Assembly: GCF_012295575.1 (NCBI RefSeq)
Contig: NZ_CP051180.1
Coordinates: 3,410,001 to 3,474,000 of the forward strand
Length of the DNA: 64,000 nucleotides
DNA from: Ferrimonas lipolytica
GTDB taxonomy: Bacteria; Pseudomonadota; Gammaproteobacteria; Enterobacterales; Shewanellaceae
Direction: 5' to 3'
How positions within the stretch are numbered: the stretch's first letter is position 1; the number at the start of each line of letters is the position of its first letter. This document shows, piece after piece, positions 31,564 to 41,811 of this stretch. Below the pieces are notes generated by a model. That model saw only the letters and a program-made list of their open reading frames with translations. It was not told the origin of the DNA and searched no databases. A program made the position numbers and the translations under genes.

Positions 31564-32671
31564 GCTTAGTGCCAAGCACCATTGGCACTGGCGCCATGAT
31601 TTCATTGCCTAGGCGGGCTGGACGGCGACCATTAACAATTAGCGCTAAGCTAACTTTGTCGTACGCTTTAAATACCATCAACTCTCCGCTGTAGACCTTT
31701 GGCAATACGACGCTGCGACCATCACCCAAAAGGGTTACCACCTTGTCATAAGCTCGCAGATCCTCTTTTTCACGGTAAGGGCGATTTTCGTTATTCTTAT
31801 CAATGGCAATCTGGTCACCTTGGCGATGAATGGCGTAAACCTGTCCCTCTTTAACCCCATCAACACTGCCTTTATTAACAATCGCGACTTGGGAAACCCC
31901 GATCTCAGTGTTCTTGGAATTCGAAGCAATGATATTGCCGTGAATCTCATCCGGTGCAGGATGCGGTAAGAAGTAAGATGGCAATAGCGATGCATCGGTA
32001 ATCGGCATCACATACTCACCGGCAACTATCTCTTGGCGTGAGTTCAATAGCTTCACCTTAGAGATTTCACCACTCTCAATAACCTGACCGGTCGCAGCCA
32101 GTTCAACTTCCAACCCCAATAGGGTTTTACCGTCGATATCGACTAACGGACGGCCTTTCTTATATAAGCCGTAGCGTGCGCCAATCTCAAGCTCTTCATG
32201 AACAAACACCACATCATTCTTAACGTAGCCAACTGCGTCGCGTTCGCCGCCCATAACCCGCGGGATCCCTTCAAGCTGCTCAGGAGAGATAACTTGTTGG
32301 AAAGACAGGTAGGGTTCGATCAACGACAATGGCACTGGTGGTACTGGGCCGCCTTTGGCGGTAGTGTTCATCCCAGGGCTCAAGCGAACCTTAGCTTTGC
32401 CGCCCTTGCGGACCAAGCGTGGCACGCCATCGATGAAGACTAAGGTCAGTTCATCGCCGGGATAGATCAAATGGGGGTTGGCAATTTGTGGGTTTGCCCC
32501 CCACAATGTTGGCCAGCGCCAAGGATCGTCCAAAAACATGGCTGAGATATCCCACAACGTGTCGCCTTTTTTCACAACGTAGGCGTCGGGATGGCCCGGC
32601 TTCAGCGTTAGCGTGTCTGCCCATGCGCAGCACGTTATTGCGGCCGCGAGAAAAACCACCAATTTGTTCAT
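31556..32671 (-). CDS. Exported LysM-domain protein
   Basis: 371 aa. A signal peptide (residues 1-18, ending CAWA) is followed by one LysM domain, YVVKKGDTLWDISAMFL and WANPQIANPHLIYPGDEL in outline, then a long region (residues 90-371) with beta-rich, SH3-like segments (VNKGSVDGVKEGQVYAIHR). LysM binds peptidoglycan, so it probably acts in the periplasm at the cell wall. The gene stands next to dprA and divergent from def, an arrangement seen in Shewanella and Vibrio. Precise function unknown. Confidence 0.9.
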   Translation of the reverse strand: MNKLVVFLAAAITCCAWADTLTLKPGHPDAYVVKKGDTLWDISAMFLDDPWRWPTLWGANPQIANPHLIYPGDELTLVFIDGVPRLVRKGGKAKVRLSPGMNTTAKGGPVPPVPLSLIEPYLSFQQVISPEQLEGIPRVMGGERDAVGYVKNDVVFVHEELEIGARYGLYKKGRPLVDIDGKTLLGLEVELAATGQVIESGEISKVKLLNSRQEIVAGEYVMPITDASLLPSYFLPHPAPDEIHGNIIASNSKNTEIGVSQVAIVNKGSVDGVKEGQVYAIHRQGDQIAIDKNNENRPYREKEDLRAYDKVVTLLGDGRSVVLPKVYSGELMVFKAYDKVSLALIVNGRRPARLGNEIMAPVPMVLGTKRD

Positions 32672-32805
32672 ACCACTTCCTTGTGTATAAGGTTGTTGCA
32701 GGTCATTTTGTCATTACCACCAGCAACGGGTTAAAATTACCCATCAGCTGTCAAACTTAACCCTTGCAGCTACTAATTTCCAATTAACAATTAACGAGAT
32801 ACGCA

Positions 32806-33318
32806 ATGGCCATCAGAGAAGTACTCCGTTTCCCCGACGAACGTTTACGCACCGTAGCCCAACCAGTTACCGATTTTGGCGCTGATCTTCAGCTGCTGAT
32901 CGATGATATGTTCGAAACCATGTACGAAGAACGTGGCGTTGGCCTAGCTGCCTCACAGATTGACCAACACATCCAATTGATTGTGATGGATCTGACTGAA
33001 GATAAAAGCGAACCTCGTGTATTTATTAACCCAAAGATACTCGAACAAAGCGGTCATTTCATCAACGATGAAGGCTGTTTGTCCGTTCCAGGGATCTACG
33101 CCAAGGTCGAACGTGCCGAAAAAGTAACTGCAGAAGCTCTTGATCGCAACGGTAAAACCTTCACCGTTGAAGCAGACGAACTGTTGTCCATCTGCATCCA
33201 GCATGAAATGGATCACCTACAAGGTAAGCTGTTTGTTGATTACCTGTCGCCACTCAAGCGTCAGCGCATCAAACAAAAGCTAGAAAAAGCCGCTCGCCTT
33301 GATGCGAAGCACGGCTAG
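32806..33318 (+). CDS. def: Peptide deformylase
   Basis: 170 aa. All three signatures are present: [17 protein letters not shown] and QHEMDHLQG (HExxH type metal site with the Cys of the second motif). It removes the formyl group from nascent proteins. First gene of def-fmt-rsmB-trkA, as in Escherichia coli. Confidence 0.97.
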   Translation: MAIREVLRFPDERLRTVAQPVTDFGADLQLLIDDMFETMYEERGVGLAASQIDQHIQLIVMDLTEDKSEPRVFINPKILEQSGHFINDEGCLSVPGIYAKVERAEKVTAEALDRNGKTFTVEADELLSICIQHEMDHLQGKLFVDYLSPLKRQRIKQKLEKAARLDAKHG

Positions 33319-33326
33319 GAGTGACA

Positions 33327-34271
33327 GTGTCTCAATTGAAAATCGTTTTTGCCGGTACTCCGGCCTTTGCAGCGGATCACCTACAAGCCCTGCTCGATAG
33401 CAAACACGACGTAGTTGGTGTTTATACCCAACCAGATCGTCCTGCTGGTCGCGGCAAAAAACTGACTGCTAGCCCAGTAAAAGAGTTAGCTCTGCAGCAC
33501 CAGTTACCAGTTTATCAGCCAAAGAGTTTGCGTGCCGAAGAAGCCCAGCAAGAGCTGGATACGATCGACTTCGACATTATGGTGGTGGTCGCTTACGGCC
33601 TGATTTTACCAAAAGTTGTACTCGATATGCCGCGCCTAGGCTGCATTAACGTGCACGGTTCACTGTTACCGCGCTGGCGTGGTGCAGCCCCGATTCAGCG
33701 ATCGATCTGGGCCGGTGATGCCGAAACCGGTGTAACCATTATGCAGATGGATGTTGGTCTGGATACCGGCGCAATGCTGCACAAAGTCAGTTGTTCAATT
33801 GAGGCTACCGACACCTCCGCCAGCTTATATAACAAGCTGGCCAAGCTTGGTCCACAAGGGTTGATTGAGGCACTAGCACAACTGGCCAATGGCACTGCCG
33901 TAGCGGAAGTACAAGACGACGCGCTAGCTAACTATGCCGACAAGCTTTCGAAAGAGGAAGCGGCGATAGATTGGAGTAAATCAGCGGTGGTATTGTGGCG
34001 CGAAGTACGAGCATTCAACCCATGGCCAGTAAGTCATTTCCAGTGCGCTGGCAACACCATTAAATTATGGCAATGCCAACCATTGAATGAAGCCCACGAC
34101 AGCGTGGCTGGCACCATCCTTAGAGCCGATAAACAAGGTATCGTCGTTGCCTGTGGTAACGGCGCTCTGTTGCTTGAATCAATCCAAATCCCTAACAAGA
34201 AAGCGATGGCCGCTGCGGACGTATTAAACGCTCGTAAAGAGTGGTTCGCCCAAGGTGCCCAACTGTCATGA
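33327..34271 (+). CDS. fmt: Methionyl-tRNA formyltransferase
   Basis: 314 aa from GTG 33327, which has AGGA six bases upstream; a GTG at 33321 touches that ribosome site and is less likely. Signatures: [20 protein letters not shown] and [15 protein letters not shown] (10-formyl-THF site), [13 protein letters not shown]. It formylates Met-tRNAfMet. Its stop overlaps the rsmB start (ATGA). Confidence 0.96.
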   Translation: MSQLKIVFAGTPAFAADHLQALLDSKHDVVGVYTQPDRPAGRGKKLTASPVKELALQHQLPVYQPKSLRAEEAQQELDTIDFDIMVVVAYGLILPKVVLDMPRLGCINVHGSLLPRWRGAAPIQRSIWAGDAETGVTIMQMDVGLDTGAMLHKVSCSIEATDTSASLYNKLAKLGPQGLIEALAQLANGTAVAEVQDDALANYADKLSKEEAAIDWSKSAVVLWREVRAFNPWPVSHFQCAGNTIKLWQCQPLNEAHDSVAGTILRADKQGIVVACGNGALLLESIQIPNKKAMAAADVLNARKEWFAQGAQLS

Positions 34272-35572
34272 GCAACTCCAATCTGCGCGCTGACGCTGCC
34301 CGCGTAATTTTAGCGGTTATTGACCAAGGCCAATCGATGGGACAAGCACTGCCACGTGCCCAGCGCCACTACGTCGATGGCCGAGATAAAGGTCTGCTGG
34401 CAGAGATCTGTTATGGGGTGATGCGCACCCTGCCCCAGCTGGATACGCAACTGCGTCGGCAGCTAGAGAAACCTCTAAGCGGCAAAAAACGGATAATCCA
34501 CTGTGTCTTACTTGCGGGTCTATACCAACTCAAGCACACCCGGGTAGCCAGCCACGCAGTGATCTCTGAAACCGTAGAAGCATGCCGTGAACTGCGCGCC
34601 CCAGGCATGACAGGTTTGGTTAATGGGGTACTACGCAGTCTACAGCGTAATATCGACCAGCTGATGGACGAACAGTTCGAAGCTGAAACGGTACAGACCC
34701 TACACCCAAGCTGGTTACTAAAACGCTTACAAGCCGCCTACCCACAGCAGTGGCAACAAGTCGTTGAAGCTAATAACCAACAGCCACCACTGTGGCTGCG
34801 CAATAACATCAGTAGCCAAAGTCGCAGTGATTACTTAGAAGAACTGGAAGAAGAAGGCATTGATGCGGTTGTGGGTGACAGCGATGACGCCTTCCGTTTA
34901 CTCCAGGCCACTGATGTTACCAAGCTACCGGGCTTCAAAATCGGTGCAGTATCAGTGCAAGACCTGTCCGCTCAACGCAGTGCTCAACTGCTAGATTGCC
35001 AAGCCGGCGATGAAGTATTGGATGTGTGTGCAGCCCCAGGTGGTAAAACCTGCCACATGCTCGAGCGTCAGCCGAAAATAGCCAAGATGGTAGCGGTAGA
35101 TCTGAGCAAAGAACGCCTCAAACGAGTGCAACAAAACCTTGACCGCATCGGCCTTGATGCCGAGCTGCGCGACGGCGATGCTCGTTATCCTGTGCAGTGG
35201 GCTCCGGGGCAACAATTCGACCGGATCTTACTCGACGCCCCCTGCTCTGCCACCGGCGTGATCCGCCGTAACCCAGACAGCAAGTGGCTACGTCGTGATG
35301 CTGATATCGCCCAACTGGCTGAAGTGCAGCGCGAGATCCTAGATGCGATGTGGGCCATTCTTAAGCCGGGCGGCACCTTACTTTACGCCACGTGTTCAGT
35401 ACTACCAGAAGAAAACGCCGAGCAGATCAAAGCGTTTCTTAACAAAACTGGCGATGCTATGCTCAGCCCTATTCAACCACAAGAAAGCGCAGAACAACCG
35501 GGTTGGCAACTGCTTCCACAGCAAGATGGTGGAGACGGCTTCTACTACGCTCGTTTGATTAAAAAAGCGTAA
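34268..35572 (+). CDS. rsmB: 16S rRNA (cytosine-967-C5)-methyltransferase
   Basis: 434 aa from ATG 34268 overlapping the fmt stop. The N-terminal NusB-like RNA-binding domain (residues 5-140) is followed by the methyltransferase core with SAM site [14 protein letters not shown], catalytic DAPCSATG and second Cys [10 protein letters not shown]. Uses SAM to make m5C967. Confidence 0.96.
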   Translation: MSNSNLRADAARVILAVIDQGQSMGQALPRAQRHYVDGRDKGLLAEICYGVMRTLPQLDTQLRRQLEKPLSGKKRIIHCVLLAGLYQLKHTRVASHAVISETVEACRELRAPGMTGLVNGVLRSLQRNIDQLMDEQFEAETVQTLHPSWLLKRLQAAYPQQWQQVVEANNQQPPLWLRNNISSQSRSDYLEELEEEGIDAVVGDSDDAFRLLQATDVTKLPGFKIGAVSVQDLSAQRSAQLLDCQAGDEVLDVCAAPGGKTCHMLERQPKIAKMVAVDLSKERLKRVQQNLDRIGLDAELRDGDARYPVQWAPGQQFDRILLDAPCSATGVIRRNPDSKWLRRDADIAQLAEVQREILDAMWAILKPGGTLLYATCSVLPEENAEQIKAFLNKTGDAMLSPIQPQESAEQPGWQLLPQQDGGDGFYYARLIKKA

Positions 35573-35582
35573 TAAGCACTTT

Positions 35583-36983
35583 ATGAAGATCATCATTTTA
35601 GGGGCCGGTCAGGTCGGTGGAACCTTGGCCGAAAACCTCGTCGGCGAGAACAACGACATCACCGTAGTCGACAACGACATGCAAGCGCTTTCGGCACTGC
35701 AGGACAAGCTCGATTTACGGGTAGTACATGGTCACGCCGGTTATCCCTACGTGCTTCGAGACGCCGGAGCTGAAGACGCCGACATGGTGATCGCAGTAAC
35801 TAACTCCGATGATACCAATATGGTTGCTTGCCACTTAGCGTATACCTTGTATGGCACCCCAACTAAGATTGCTCGGATCCGCTCACCGGAGTTCATCAAT
35901 AATCGCGATAAACTGTTCCACAACGGCAGCGCCGATCCGGATGCCCGTGGCCGCTTCTTTATCGACGAGATTATCGCCCCTGAGCAGTTAGTGACCAATT
36001 ACATTCACCGGCTGGTCGAGTACCCAGGTGCGTTACAGGTATTAGAGTTTGCCGGTGGCAAGGCCAGCTTAGTGGCGGTAAAGGCATACTATGGTGGCTC
36101 CTTGGTGGGTAATGCCCTTTCAGCCCTGAAAGAGCATATGCCCAACATCGATACTCGAGTAGCGGCGATTTTCCGCCAAGGTCGACCTATCCACCCCCGT
36201 GGCACTACCGTAATTGAAGCCGACGATGAAGTGTTCTTCGTTGCCGACTCCAAGCACATTCGTGCGGTAATGAGTGAGATGCAGAAGCTGGAGTCCAGCT
36301 ACCGCAATATCCTTATCGCCGGTGGCGGCAACATCGGCATGGGTCTGGCTCGTGCGTTGGAACCGTTTCACGATGTGAAACTGATTGAGCGAGACCGCGA
36401 CCGCGCTACCTTACTGTCGGAATACCTTGAAGACACTACTGTTTTCCACGGTGATGCATCGGATCACGAACTGCTTAACGAAGAGCAGATCGATCAACAA
36501 GATGTGTTTATCGCTGTAACCAATGATGATGAAGCCAACATCATGTCGGCACTGCTAGCGAAGCGAATGGGTGCCAAGAAGGTAATGGTACTGATCCAGC
36601 GTGAAGCCTATGTAGATCTGGTGCAGGACGCCAATATCGACATCGCCATATCACCGCAGCAAGCCACTATCTCAGCCTTGCTTACCCACGTGCGCCAAGG
36701 TGACATTAACAACGTGTACTCACTGCGCCGTGGTGCTGCAGAGGCGATTGAGGCGATTGCCCACGGAGATCCCAACACCTCCAAGGTAGTTGGTCGCCAA
36801 ATACAGGAGATCAAGCTACCGCCGGGCACTACCATTGGTGCCATCGTTCGTAAAGACGAGGTGATGATGGCACACGACAAAACCGTCATTGAGCAAGACG
36901 ATCACGTCATTCTGTTCTTGGTGGATAAGAAGTACATTGGTGAAGTGGAGAAGCTGTTCCAACCATCGGCGTTGTTCTTCTAG
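35583..36983 (+). CDS. trkA: Trk K+ uptake regulator, NAD-binding
   Basis: 466 aa with two Rossmann domains, [13 protein letters not shown] and [13 protein letters not shown], each followed by an RCK-C domain. Soluble ring-forming subunit that gates TrkH with NAD(H)/ATP. trkH is in the window at 39.7-41.1 kb. Last gene of def-fmt-rsmB-trkA; a strong terminator follows. Confidence 0.96.
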   Translation: MKIIILGAGQVGGTLAENLVGENNDITVVDNDMQALSALQDKLDLRVVHGHAGYPYVLRDAGAEDADMVIAVTNSDDTNMVACHLAYTLYGTPTKIARIRSPEFINNRDKLFHNGSADPDARGRFFIDEIIAPEQLVTNYIHRLVEYPGALQVLEFAGGKASLVAVKAYYGGSLVGNALSALKEHMPNIDTRVAAIFRQGRPIHPRGTTVIEADDEVFFVADSKHIRAVMSEMQKLESSYRNILIAGGGNIGMGLARALEPFHDVKLIERDRDRATLLSEYLEDTTVFHGDASDHELLNEEQIDQQDVFIAVTNDDEANIMSALLAKRMGAKKVMVLIQREAYVDLVQDANIDIAISPQQATISALLTHVRQGDINNVYSLRRGAAEAIEAIAHGDPNTSKVVGRQIQEIKLPPGTTIGAIVRKDEVMMAHDKTVIEQDDHVILFLVDKKYIGEVEKLFQPSALFF

Positions 36984-37000
36984 CTTAGCCAAGATCCCAA

Positions 37001-37028
37001 AAGCCTCGCAGTCGCGAGGCTTTTTTAT
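37001..37028 (+). terminator. trkA terminator, T-tract used as insertion site of copy C
   Basis: GCCTCGC (37003-37009) pairs with GCGAGGC (37014-37020), followed by TTTTTTAT, which is also the left copy of the 8-bp duplication of repeat C. Confidence 0.9.
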
Positions 37029-37285
37029 GGCTGCGTCACTGTTAAGTGTTGAGGGTTATATCAAGCCTTGGGCTCTACCGATTGTGGCGCTTAAACGGGG
37101 CTATGTCGCGGTGGCGACGGCACATTCTTGTATGCATTAGGGGGAGCTTCGCCCCCTTTGGAATCCCCCCTTGGCTTAGGTCGCAGTCCAAAACGCTTCG
37201 CAGGACCGCTCCAATGCGGCAGAAGATCAACGGCGGTAGTGCTTTTACAGTATTGGAAAGAACAACACTGAGTTGGTACACAGCC
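37029..37285 (+). mobile_element. MITE-like repeat, copy C (257 bp)
   Basis: Starts GGCTGCGTCAC and ends GGTACACAGCC. Flanked by an exact 8-bp duplication TTTTTTAT (37021-37028 and 37286-37293). The left one is the T-tract of the trkA terminator, so the terminator was split or rebuilt by the duplication. Same internal blocks and orientation as copy B. Together with the terminator it fills the gap between trkA and the next gene. Confidence 0.9.
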
Positions 37286-37303
37286 TTTTTTATATAGATG
37301 AGA

Positions 37304-37882
37304 TCACTGATGTCCCCACGGCACTGGTGGCAACGCCACCGGCTTGGTCAGGTCAAAGTCGACCCGAAAATCACGTTCGTCTCGAGTTAAGCGATAGGTC
37401 GCGCTGTTCTCTTCCACATAGAGATGCCATACATTGGTGACCGACACATCAAGGTCATTAGCACGAAAGTTATTGATCGAACGTGCATCAACTGGAAACG
37501 ATTGTTGAGTAGCGCTACCCATGGTAGCGGTCATGCCGCCATACATGGTGATCTTATCTTCGCTGCCATCCTTATGGCGATGATCATGCGCAAGGTGCAA
37601 TCCGTAAGAGGTTTTGCTGATCACCCAAGTACGGGAATGGTCATCACCTACATGAAACGGCACCTTGATGACATCATCGCTGCACTCACGAACGTGCATT
37701 ACCAACCGTTTACCACTAAACGTGGAATCAGCACTGCCACCAGCGGTGATTTCGCCCGCAAAAGCTTGGCCACAATGGGCAGCTAAGTTATCGAAAAACG
37801 CATTTTGTTCTGCGGTAACTGCATGGGCAGCGGTCGAGCTTATAGCTATCACCATAGCTGCCAATATATTGAATCCTTTCAT
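37304..37882 (-). CDS. Exported protein of unknown function
   Basis: 192 aa from the ATG at 37882, which begins a Sec signal peptide (MKGFNILAAMVIAISSTAAHA); a longer frame to 37936 would bury it. The mature part has two conserved-looking cysteines (AAHCGQAF, VRECSDD) that could form one disulfide, plus HVGDDHSRTW, LHLAHDHRHKDGSED and FPVDARSINNF, rich in His and Asp. Homologues with this look occur as secreted hypothetical proteins; no family name recalled. It may bind a metal through the HDHRHKD stretch, which is only inference. Alone on the minus strand beside repeat copy C. Confidence 0.75.
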   Translation of the reverse strand: MKGFNILAAMVIAISSTAAHAVTAEQNAFFDNLAAHCGQAFAGEITAGGSADSTFSGKRLVMHVRECSDDVIKVPFHVGDDHSRTWVISKTSYGLHLAHDHRHKDGSEDKITMYGGMTATMGSATQQSFPVDARSINNFRANDLDVSVTNVWHLYVEENSATYRLTRDERDFRVDFDLTKPVALPPVPWGHQ

Positions 37883-37987
37883 TACCAATGATTTACCGTA
37901 AGTTGTTAATGATAGGTAGGTTATAGACTCTTTCAATTGGTTACTACTGGCATCGGCAAAACACTCTATAACCGATAGATAAAACCA

Positions 37988-38018
37988 AACGGGTTGCCAT
38001 TAGGCAACCCGTTTTATT
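37988..38018 (-). terminator. Terminator after the hemG-like gene
   Basis: AACGGGTTGCC (37988-37998) pairs with GGCAACCCGTT (38003-38013) with loop ATTA. T-rich sequence follows on both strands, so it may work in either direction. Confidence 0.8.
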
Positions 38019-38084
38019 CGTTCAGTTAGACGCAAAACTCATCGCAATACGATAATACCGCTTCGCGTTCGCGGCGACGAAAGA

Positions 38085-38633
38085 CTACTCGTCGCCTGTG
38101 CGCGCTTGGTGGATCTGTAACCCAAACGCTTCCACTTCGTTCCAATCGGTGTAGTCGATAACAGTATCAGAGGCCGTTGGGCCCTTGGTCATCTTCATAA
38201 TCAGTTTGATAGAAAGGCTATCGAAGAAGCCCCATGACGGGTAATCAACTTTACCGGCGAACACCTTCAAGTTCTGTGGTTTCCACGTTTGCTCAGCCAA
38301 GAACTTCTGAATGTAGCGGTTGCCTTCTACGGTTGCTTTAACCGGATTACGTGCAACAACAGATAAGCAGAAGAAGCCATTTGTCCGAGCTTCTAGCTTG
38401 TCTTGGTTTTCAGCGATAAATGCCTTAATACGCTTATCGAAATCACCATATAGCACCGGACAACCGACGATAACGGTATCGTACTTATCCCAATCGAAGC
38501 CCTCTTGTTGTGCTTCGACAATATCCATCATTTCACAAGCACTGCCTGCGGCATGCAGGGTTTCCATCAAGCGACGGGTTACTCGTGACGTATGACCACC
38601 ACGACTTTGGTACACAATTAGCGTGCCTGACAT
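38085..38633 (-). CDS. Second HemG-type flavodoxin (protoporphyrinogen oxidase-like)
   Basis: 182 aa flavodoxin-like protein. FMN phosphate loop YQSRGGHTSRVT, then YDTVIVGCPVLYGDFD and FCLSVVARNP; the HemG-specific long insertion loop and the TKGPTASDTVIDYTDW tail match HemG (menaquinone-dependent protoporphyrinogen IX dehydrogenase). It is a paralogue of the gene at 39114-39656. The phosphate loop is changed (SRGGHTSR against STVDGHTKK), so electron partner or substrate may differ. Divergent from an ArsR regulator that lies between the two paralogues. Confidence 0.85.
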   Translation of the reverse strand: MSGTLIVYQSRGGHTSRVTRRLMETLHAAGSACEMMDIVEAQQEGFDWDKYDTVIVGCPVLYGDFDKRIKAFIAENQDKLEARTNGFFCLSVVARNPVKATVEGNRYIQKFLAEQTWKPQNLKVFAGKVDYPSWGFFDSLSIKLIMKMTKGPTASDTVIDYTDWNEVEAFGLQIHQARTGDE

Positions 38634-38820
38634 TGCTCCCCCTGGAACGATAACGGTATAAATTCAATTTGCTGCATGCAATATGGTGGTCTGCATTAGT
38701 ACTGTCCAGCTTTGTGTTCACAATCTTAACAACAAGCAATTATCACAGAGTATAAAACGGGATCTGGATCTATCCTGTATTCGCGATATCATAGCGCTAC
38801 GACCATTATTGAGAACAAAA

Positions 38821-39150
38821 GTGTCTATTCCAGCAGATATGACTTTAGACGATATGGTAACGAATGCCGGTCAAGCCGCGCAGTTACTCAAGTCGATAGC
38901 AAACACCAACCGATTAGTAATTCTCTGCTCACTGCTGCAGCGAGAGATGACTGTAACTGAATTAAATAAATTGGTGCCACTCAGCCAATCCGCGCTGTCT
39001 CAACACTTAGCGGTTTTACGTCGTGAAGGATTAGTTGAAACCCGTAAGGACTCATTATTAGTGTGGTACAGCTTGGCCAGTCCAGAAGTGGAAGCTATCT
39101 TATCGACCCTGCATCAACTCTTCTGTGCCGAGCCGAGTGAGGCCAACTGA
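38821..39150 (+). CDS. ArsR/SmtB regulator of the BigR/YgaV (persulfide-sensing) type
   Basis: 109 aa from GTG 38821 (ATG 38839 is also possible; an open frame to 38683 has no family support). The winged helix reads LLKSIANTNRLVILCSLL, LSQSALSQHLAVLRREGLV and VWYSLASPEVEAIL. Two cysteines, in VILC and at the end of LHQLFC, match the pair that forms a disulfide or polysulfide link in BigR/SqrR repressors. The neighbours are two hemG-type genes; YgaV has been linked to sulfide and tetrapyrrole sensing, so control of the paralogue pair is plausible. Its 3' end overlaps hemG by 37 bp on the other strand. Confidence 0.85.
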   Translation: MSIPADMTLDDMVTNAGQAAQLLKSIANTNRLVILCSLLQREMTVTELNKLVPLSQSALSQHLAVLRREGLVETRKDSLLVWYSLASPEVEAILSTLHQLFCAEPSEAN

Positions 39151-39656
39151 TCAGCAAAGAGCTCGACTTTCCCCCAGTCGGTAAACTCTTTGTTGGTATC
39201 TGGATTGGTTGGCCCTTTGGTCAGCCACATAATGAAACGAATCACCCAGCGGTCGCGCCAGCCATAAATTGAGTAATTCAACTTGCCGGCGAACACCCCA
39301 ACTAACGCTGGCCGCCAGCTACTTTGCTGCAAAAACTTACCCACATAGCTATTGGTCTCAGGCGTGTTCTTATTGGGTTTGCGGGCTACTAGATTAACGC
39401 TGAAGAAGGCACAGGGCCGCTCCTGCAGTGTAACCTGATTCTCTTCGATAAATTCAAATAGAGCAGGCCGATACTTGCCGTAACGGATCGACGCCCCCAC
39501 CACCACTGAATCAAATTGCGTCAGGTCCAGTTGGCAACGTTCAAGCTCAGCCAACTGCACCCAATGATCGAGCGCCTCAAGTCTGTCTTTGATGCGCTCG
39601 ATGATCTTCTTGGTGTGGCCATCAACGGTGGAGTACAGCAGTAAGGTTCGTTGCAT
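39114..39656 (-). CDS. hemG: Menaquinone-dependent protoporphyrinogen IX dehydrogenase
   Basis: 180 aa flavodoxin-like. FMN loop LYSTVDGHTKKI, GASIRYGKYRPAL, FFSVNLVARKPNKNTPETNSY and WLTKGPTNPDTNKEFTDW are textbook HemG. It oxidises protoporphyrinogen IX and passes electrons to menaquinone or ubiquinone, so heme can be made without oxygen; the men operon in the window supplies the acceptor. It follows trkH by 10 bp, the order pepQ-yigZ-trkH-hemG of Escherichia coli, which makes this the original copy. Confidence 0.95.
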   Translation of the reverse strand: MQRTLLLYSTVDGHTKKIIERIKDRLEALDHWVQLAELERCQLDLTQFDSVVVGASIRYGKYRPALFEFIEENQVTLQERPCAFFSVNLVARKPNKNTPETNSYVGKFLQQSSWRPALVGVFAGKLNYSIYGWRDRWVIRFIMWLTKGPTNPDTNKEFTDWGKVELFADQLASLGSAQKS

Positions 39657-39666
39657 CGGTTACGTC

Positions 39667-41124
39667 CTAGTTACGCCAAAATGTGGGAGTAAACAGCACT
39701 AATAAAGTAAAGATCTCTAAGCGACCAAACAGCATCCCTAAGATCAAAATCCATTTGGCCGGATCATTTACCGTGCCATAGTGTGCGGCAACGTCACCTA
39801 AACCAGGACCAAGGTTATTAAGACTGGCTGCGGTGGCGGTAAAGGAAGAGATACTATCTAAACCAGTGCCCATTAGCGCCGTCATAATCAATACAAACAC
39901 CATCGCATAGGCGGCGAAAAAGCCCCATACCGCATCAATGATACGGTCATTAACTGCCTTGTTATTCAAACGAATCGAGAACATCGCCCGCGGGTGTACC
40001 AGACGTTTAAGTTCACGTACCCCTTGCAAAAACAGCAGCGCAATACGGACTACCTTAATACCGCCACCGGTAGAGCCAGCACAACCACCGATAAAGCTGG
40101 AAAACACTAATAACATTGGCAAAAACAGCGGCCAGCCGGCAAAGTTGTCGGTGGTAAAACCAGCGGTGGTCGACATAGAAACAGCTTGGAACAGCGCTTT
40201 ATCCAATACCACTTCTGTGCTTTCGCCACTGCTTTGAGTTAACAAAATGACAAACACTATCGCCACTAACGCCAATTGAAAGGCGATAAAGGTACGTACT
40301 TCGGCATCATGCCAATATGCCTTGAGCCACACCCCTTGCTTGTTAAAGGCGGTAAAGTGGAGCGCAAAGTTGATTGACGATATCAGCAAAAACACCACAC
40401 AAATGGCGTTAATCAACGGGCTATCAAAGTGGCCCATTGAGGCGTCGTAACTGGAGAAGCCGCCAATGGCGATGGTTGAAAAGGCGTGGCCGACAGCATC
40501 AAAGAGATTCATACCGGCAAAATAATACGCGGTGGCACAAACTACCGTTAGGGTTAGATAGATATACCACAACGCCTTGGCGGTTTCGGCTATTCGGGGC
40601 GTCATCTTATTGTCTTTCACCGGCCCCGGCGTTTCACAGCGATACAGCTGCATTCCACCAACACCGAGCATTGGCAATACCGCTACCGCCAAGACAATGA
40701 TCCCCATGCCGCCAAGCCATTGCAGCAGGTGGCGATAGAACAAAATTGCCTTGGGTAGATGCTCAAGCCCCGTGATCACCGTAGCACCAGTGGTAGTCAG
40801 CGCAGAGAAGGACTCGAACATGGCGTCGGTGAAGCTCAGATCCGGCATTTCCGACAGAATAAACGGAATGGCACCGATACTGCCTAGCACCGTCCAGAAC
40901 ATCACCACAATTAGGAAGCCCTCGCGAGTACGAAGCTCCTCTTTAGCACGACGGTTCGGGTACCACAGCAGGCCACCAATCAGGCAAGAGAGCCCAAAAG
41001 CTTCAATAAATGCAGTACCGCCGCCATCGTTATAGATAGCCGCAATAATAGCTGGAGGCAGCATTGTGGTACTGAATAGCGTCACCAGAATGCCGGTGAT
41101 GCGAATTATCGTACGATATTCCAT
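39667..41124 (-). CDS. trkH: Trk K+ uptake channel subunit
   Basis: 485 aa integral membrane protein with four M1-P-M2 repeats. Pore loops include TTTGATVIT, IGGFSSYD, STTAGFTTDN and LNNLGPGLG, where the Gly residues form the selectivity filter. It imports K+ with TrkA at the cytoplasmic face. Operon pepQ-yigZ-trkH-hemG; trkA lies 3 kb away in another operon. Confidence 0.96.
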   Translation of the reverse strand: MEYRTIIRITGILVTLFSTTMLPPAIIAAIYNDGGGTAFIEAFGLSCLIGGLLWYPNRRAKEELRTREGFLIVVMFWTVLGSIGAIPFILSEMPDLSFTDAMFESFSALTTTGATVITGLEHLPKAILFYRHLLQWLGGMGIIVLAVAVLPMLGVGGMQLYRCETPGPVKDNKMTPRIAETAKALWYIYLTLTVVCATAYYFAGMNLFDAVGHAFSTIAIGGFSSYDASMGHFDSPLINAICVVFLLISSINFALHFTAFNKQGVWLKAYWHDAEVRTFIAFQLALVAIVFVILLTQSSGESTEVVLDKALFQAVSMSTTAGFTTDNFAGWPLFLPMLLVFSSFIGGCAGSTGGGIKVVRIALLFLQGVRELKRLVHPRAMFSIRLNNKAVNDRIIDAVWGFFAAYAMVFVLIMTALMGTGLDSISSFTATAASLNNLGPGLGDVAAHYGTVNDPAKWILILGMLFGRLEIFTLLVLFTPTFWRN

Positions 41125-41196
41125 GGGGTTAACTTAATGTCATTTGGCGCTAGCATACTCCAACAACGATGGATGTTTCACCACCGATGCAAGAGA

Positions 41197-41811
41197 TTAG
41201 TCGCCACTATCTAGGTTTAGTCGACCAGAAGAGCGATCGGCGAGCGTTTGTTGAAAGGGTTGTCGCTGGGTTAGCGGCAGCTGCAAAATCAGCTCAACCT
41301 GCTGGGCGAAGCTCTGCTCCAACACTTTGCCTTGATGCAGCTCAAGCAGGTATTCAAGCAACGGCATATCGGCGTAATCACACCGCAATGTTACCGAGAT
41401 CTGCGCCACGTAAGCTTTGGTTTGCAGGACTTCGAGCGCTTGTTTAACGCCGCCAGCATAGGCCCGAACCAAGCCGCCGACACCGAGTTTTATCCCACCA
41501 GAGTAACGGATTACCACCGCCGCAAACTGACCTACATCCGCCCCTTGCACCACCGCCAGCATTGGCCGTCCAGCGGAGCCCGAAGGTTCGCCATCGTCGC
41601 TACAGCCAATGTCACGGCTGCATCCTGGCGGGCCGGCATTAAAAGCCAAACAGTGATGGCGAGCATCGGGGTGTTCAGCGCGCATACGAGCATGAAATGC
41701 CCTTGCCTCCGCGCCCGAACTAACCGCTTCAATCACCGTGATAAAGCGACTGCGTTTAATAACCTCTTCAGTTGATGCCGGCGCCGCCGGCACCAAAAAC
41801 GAAGTGGCCAT
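41197..41811 (-). CDS. yigZ: YigZ/IMPACT family protein
   Basis: 204 aa. The N-terminal UPF0029 signature DDGEPSGSAGRPML and RYSGGIKLGVGGLVRAYAGG, with the ferredoxin-like C-terminal domain, identify the IMPACT/YigZ family. Role unclear, proposed links to translation. The start codon shares a base with the pepQ stop (TAATG), so it is coupled to pepQ. Confidence 0.94.
   Translation of the reverse strand: MATSFLVPAAPASTEEVIKRSRFITVIEAVSSGAEARAFHARMRAEHPDARHHCLAFNAGPPGCSRDIGCSDDGEPSGSAGRPMLAVVQGADVGQFAAVVIRYSGGIKLGVGGLVRAYAGGVKQALEVLQTKAYVAQISVTLRCDYADMPLLEYLLELHQGKVLEQSFAQQVELILQLPLTQRQPFQQTLADRSSGRLNLDSGD

Noticed and set aside
38683-38820. 46-codon N-terminal extension of the ArsR-type regulator
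   Set aside because: The family normally begins just before TLDDMVTNAGQAA; the extension contains no conserved pattern and probably covers the promoter.
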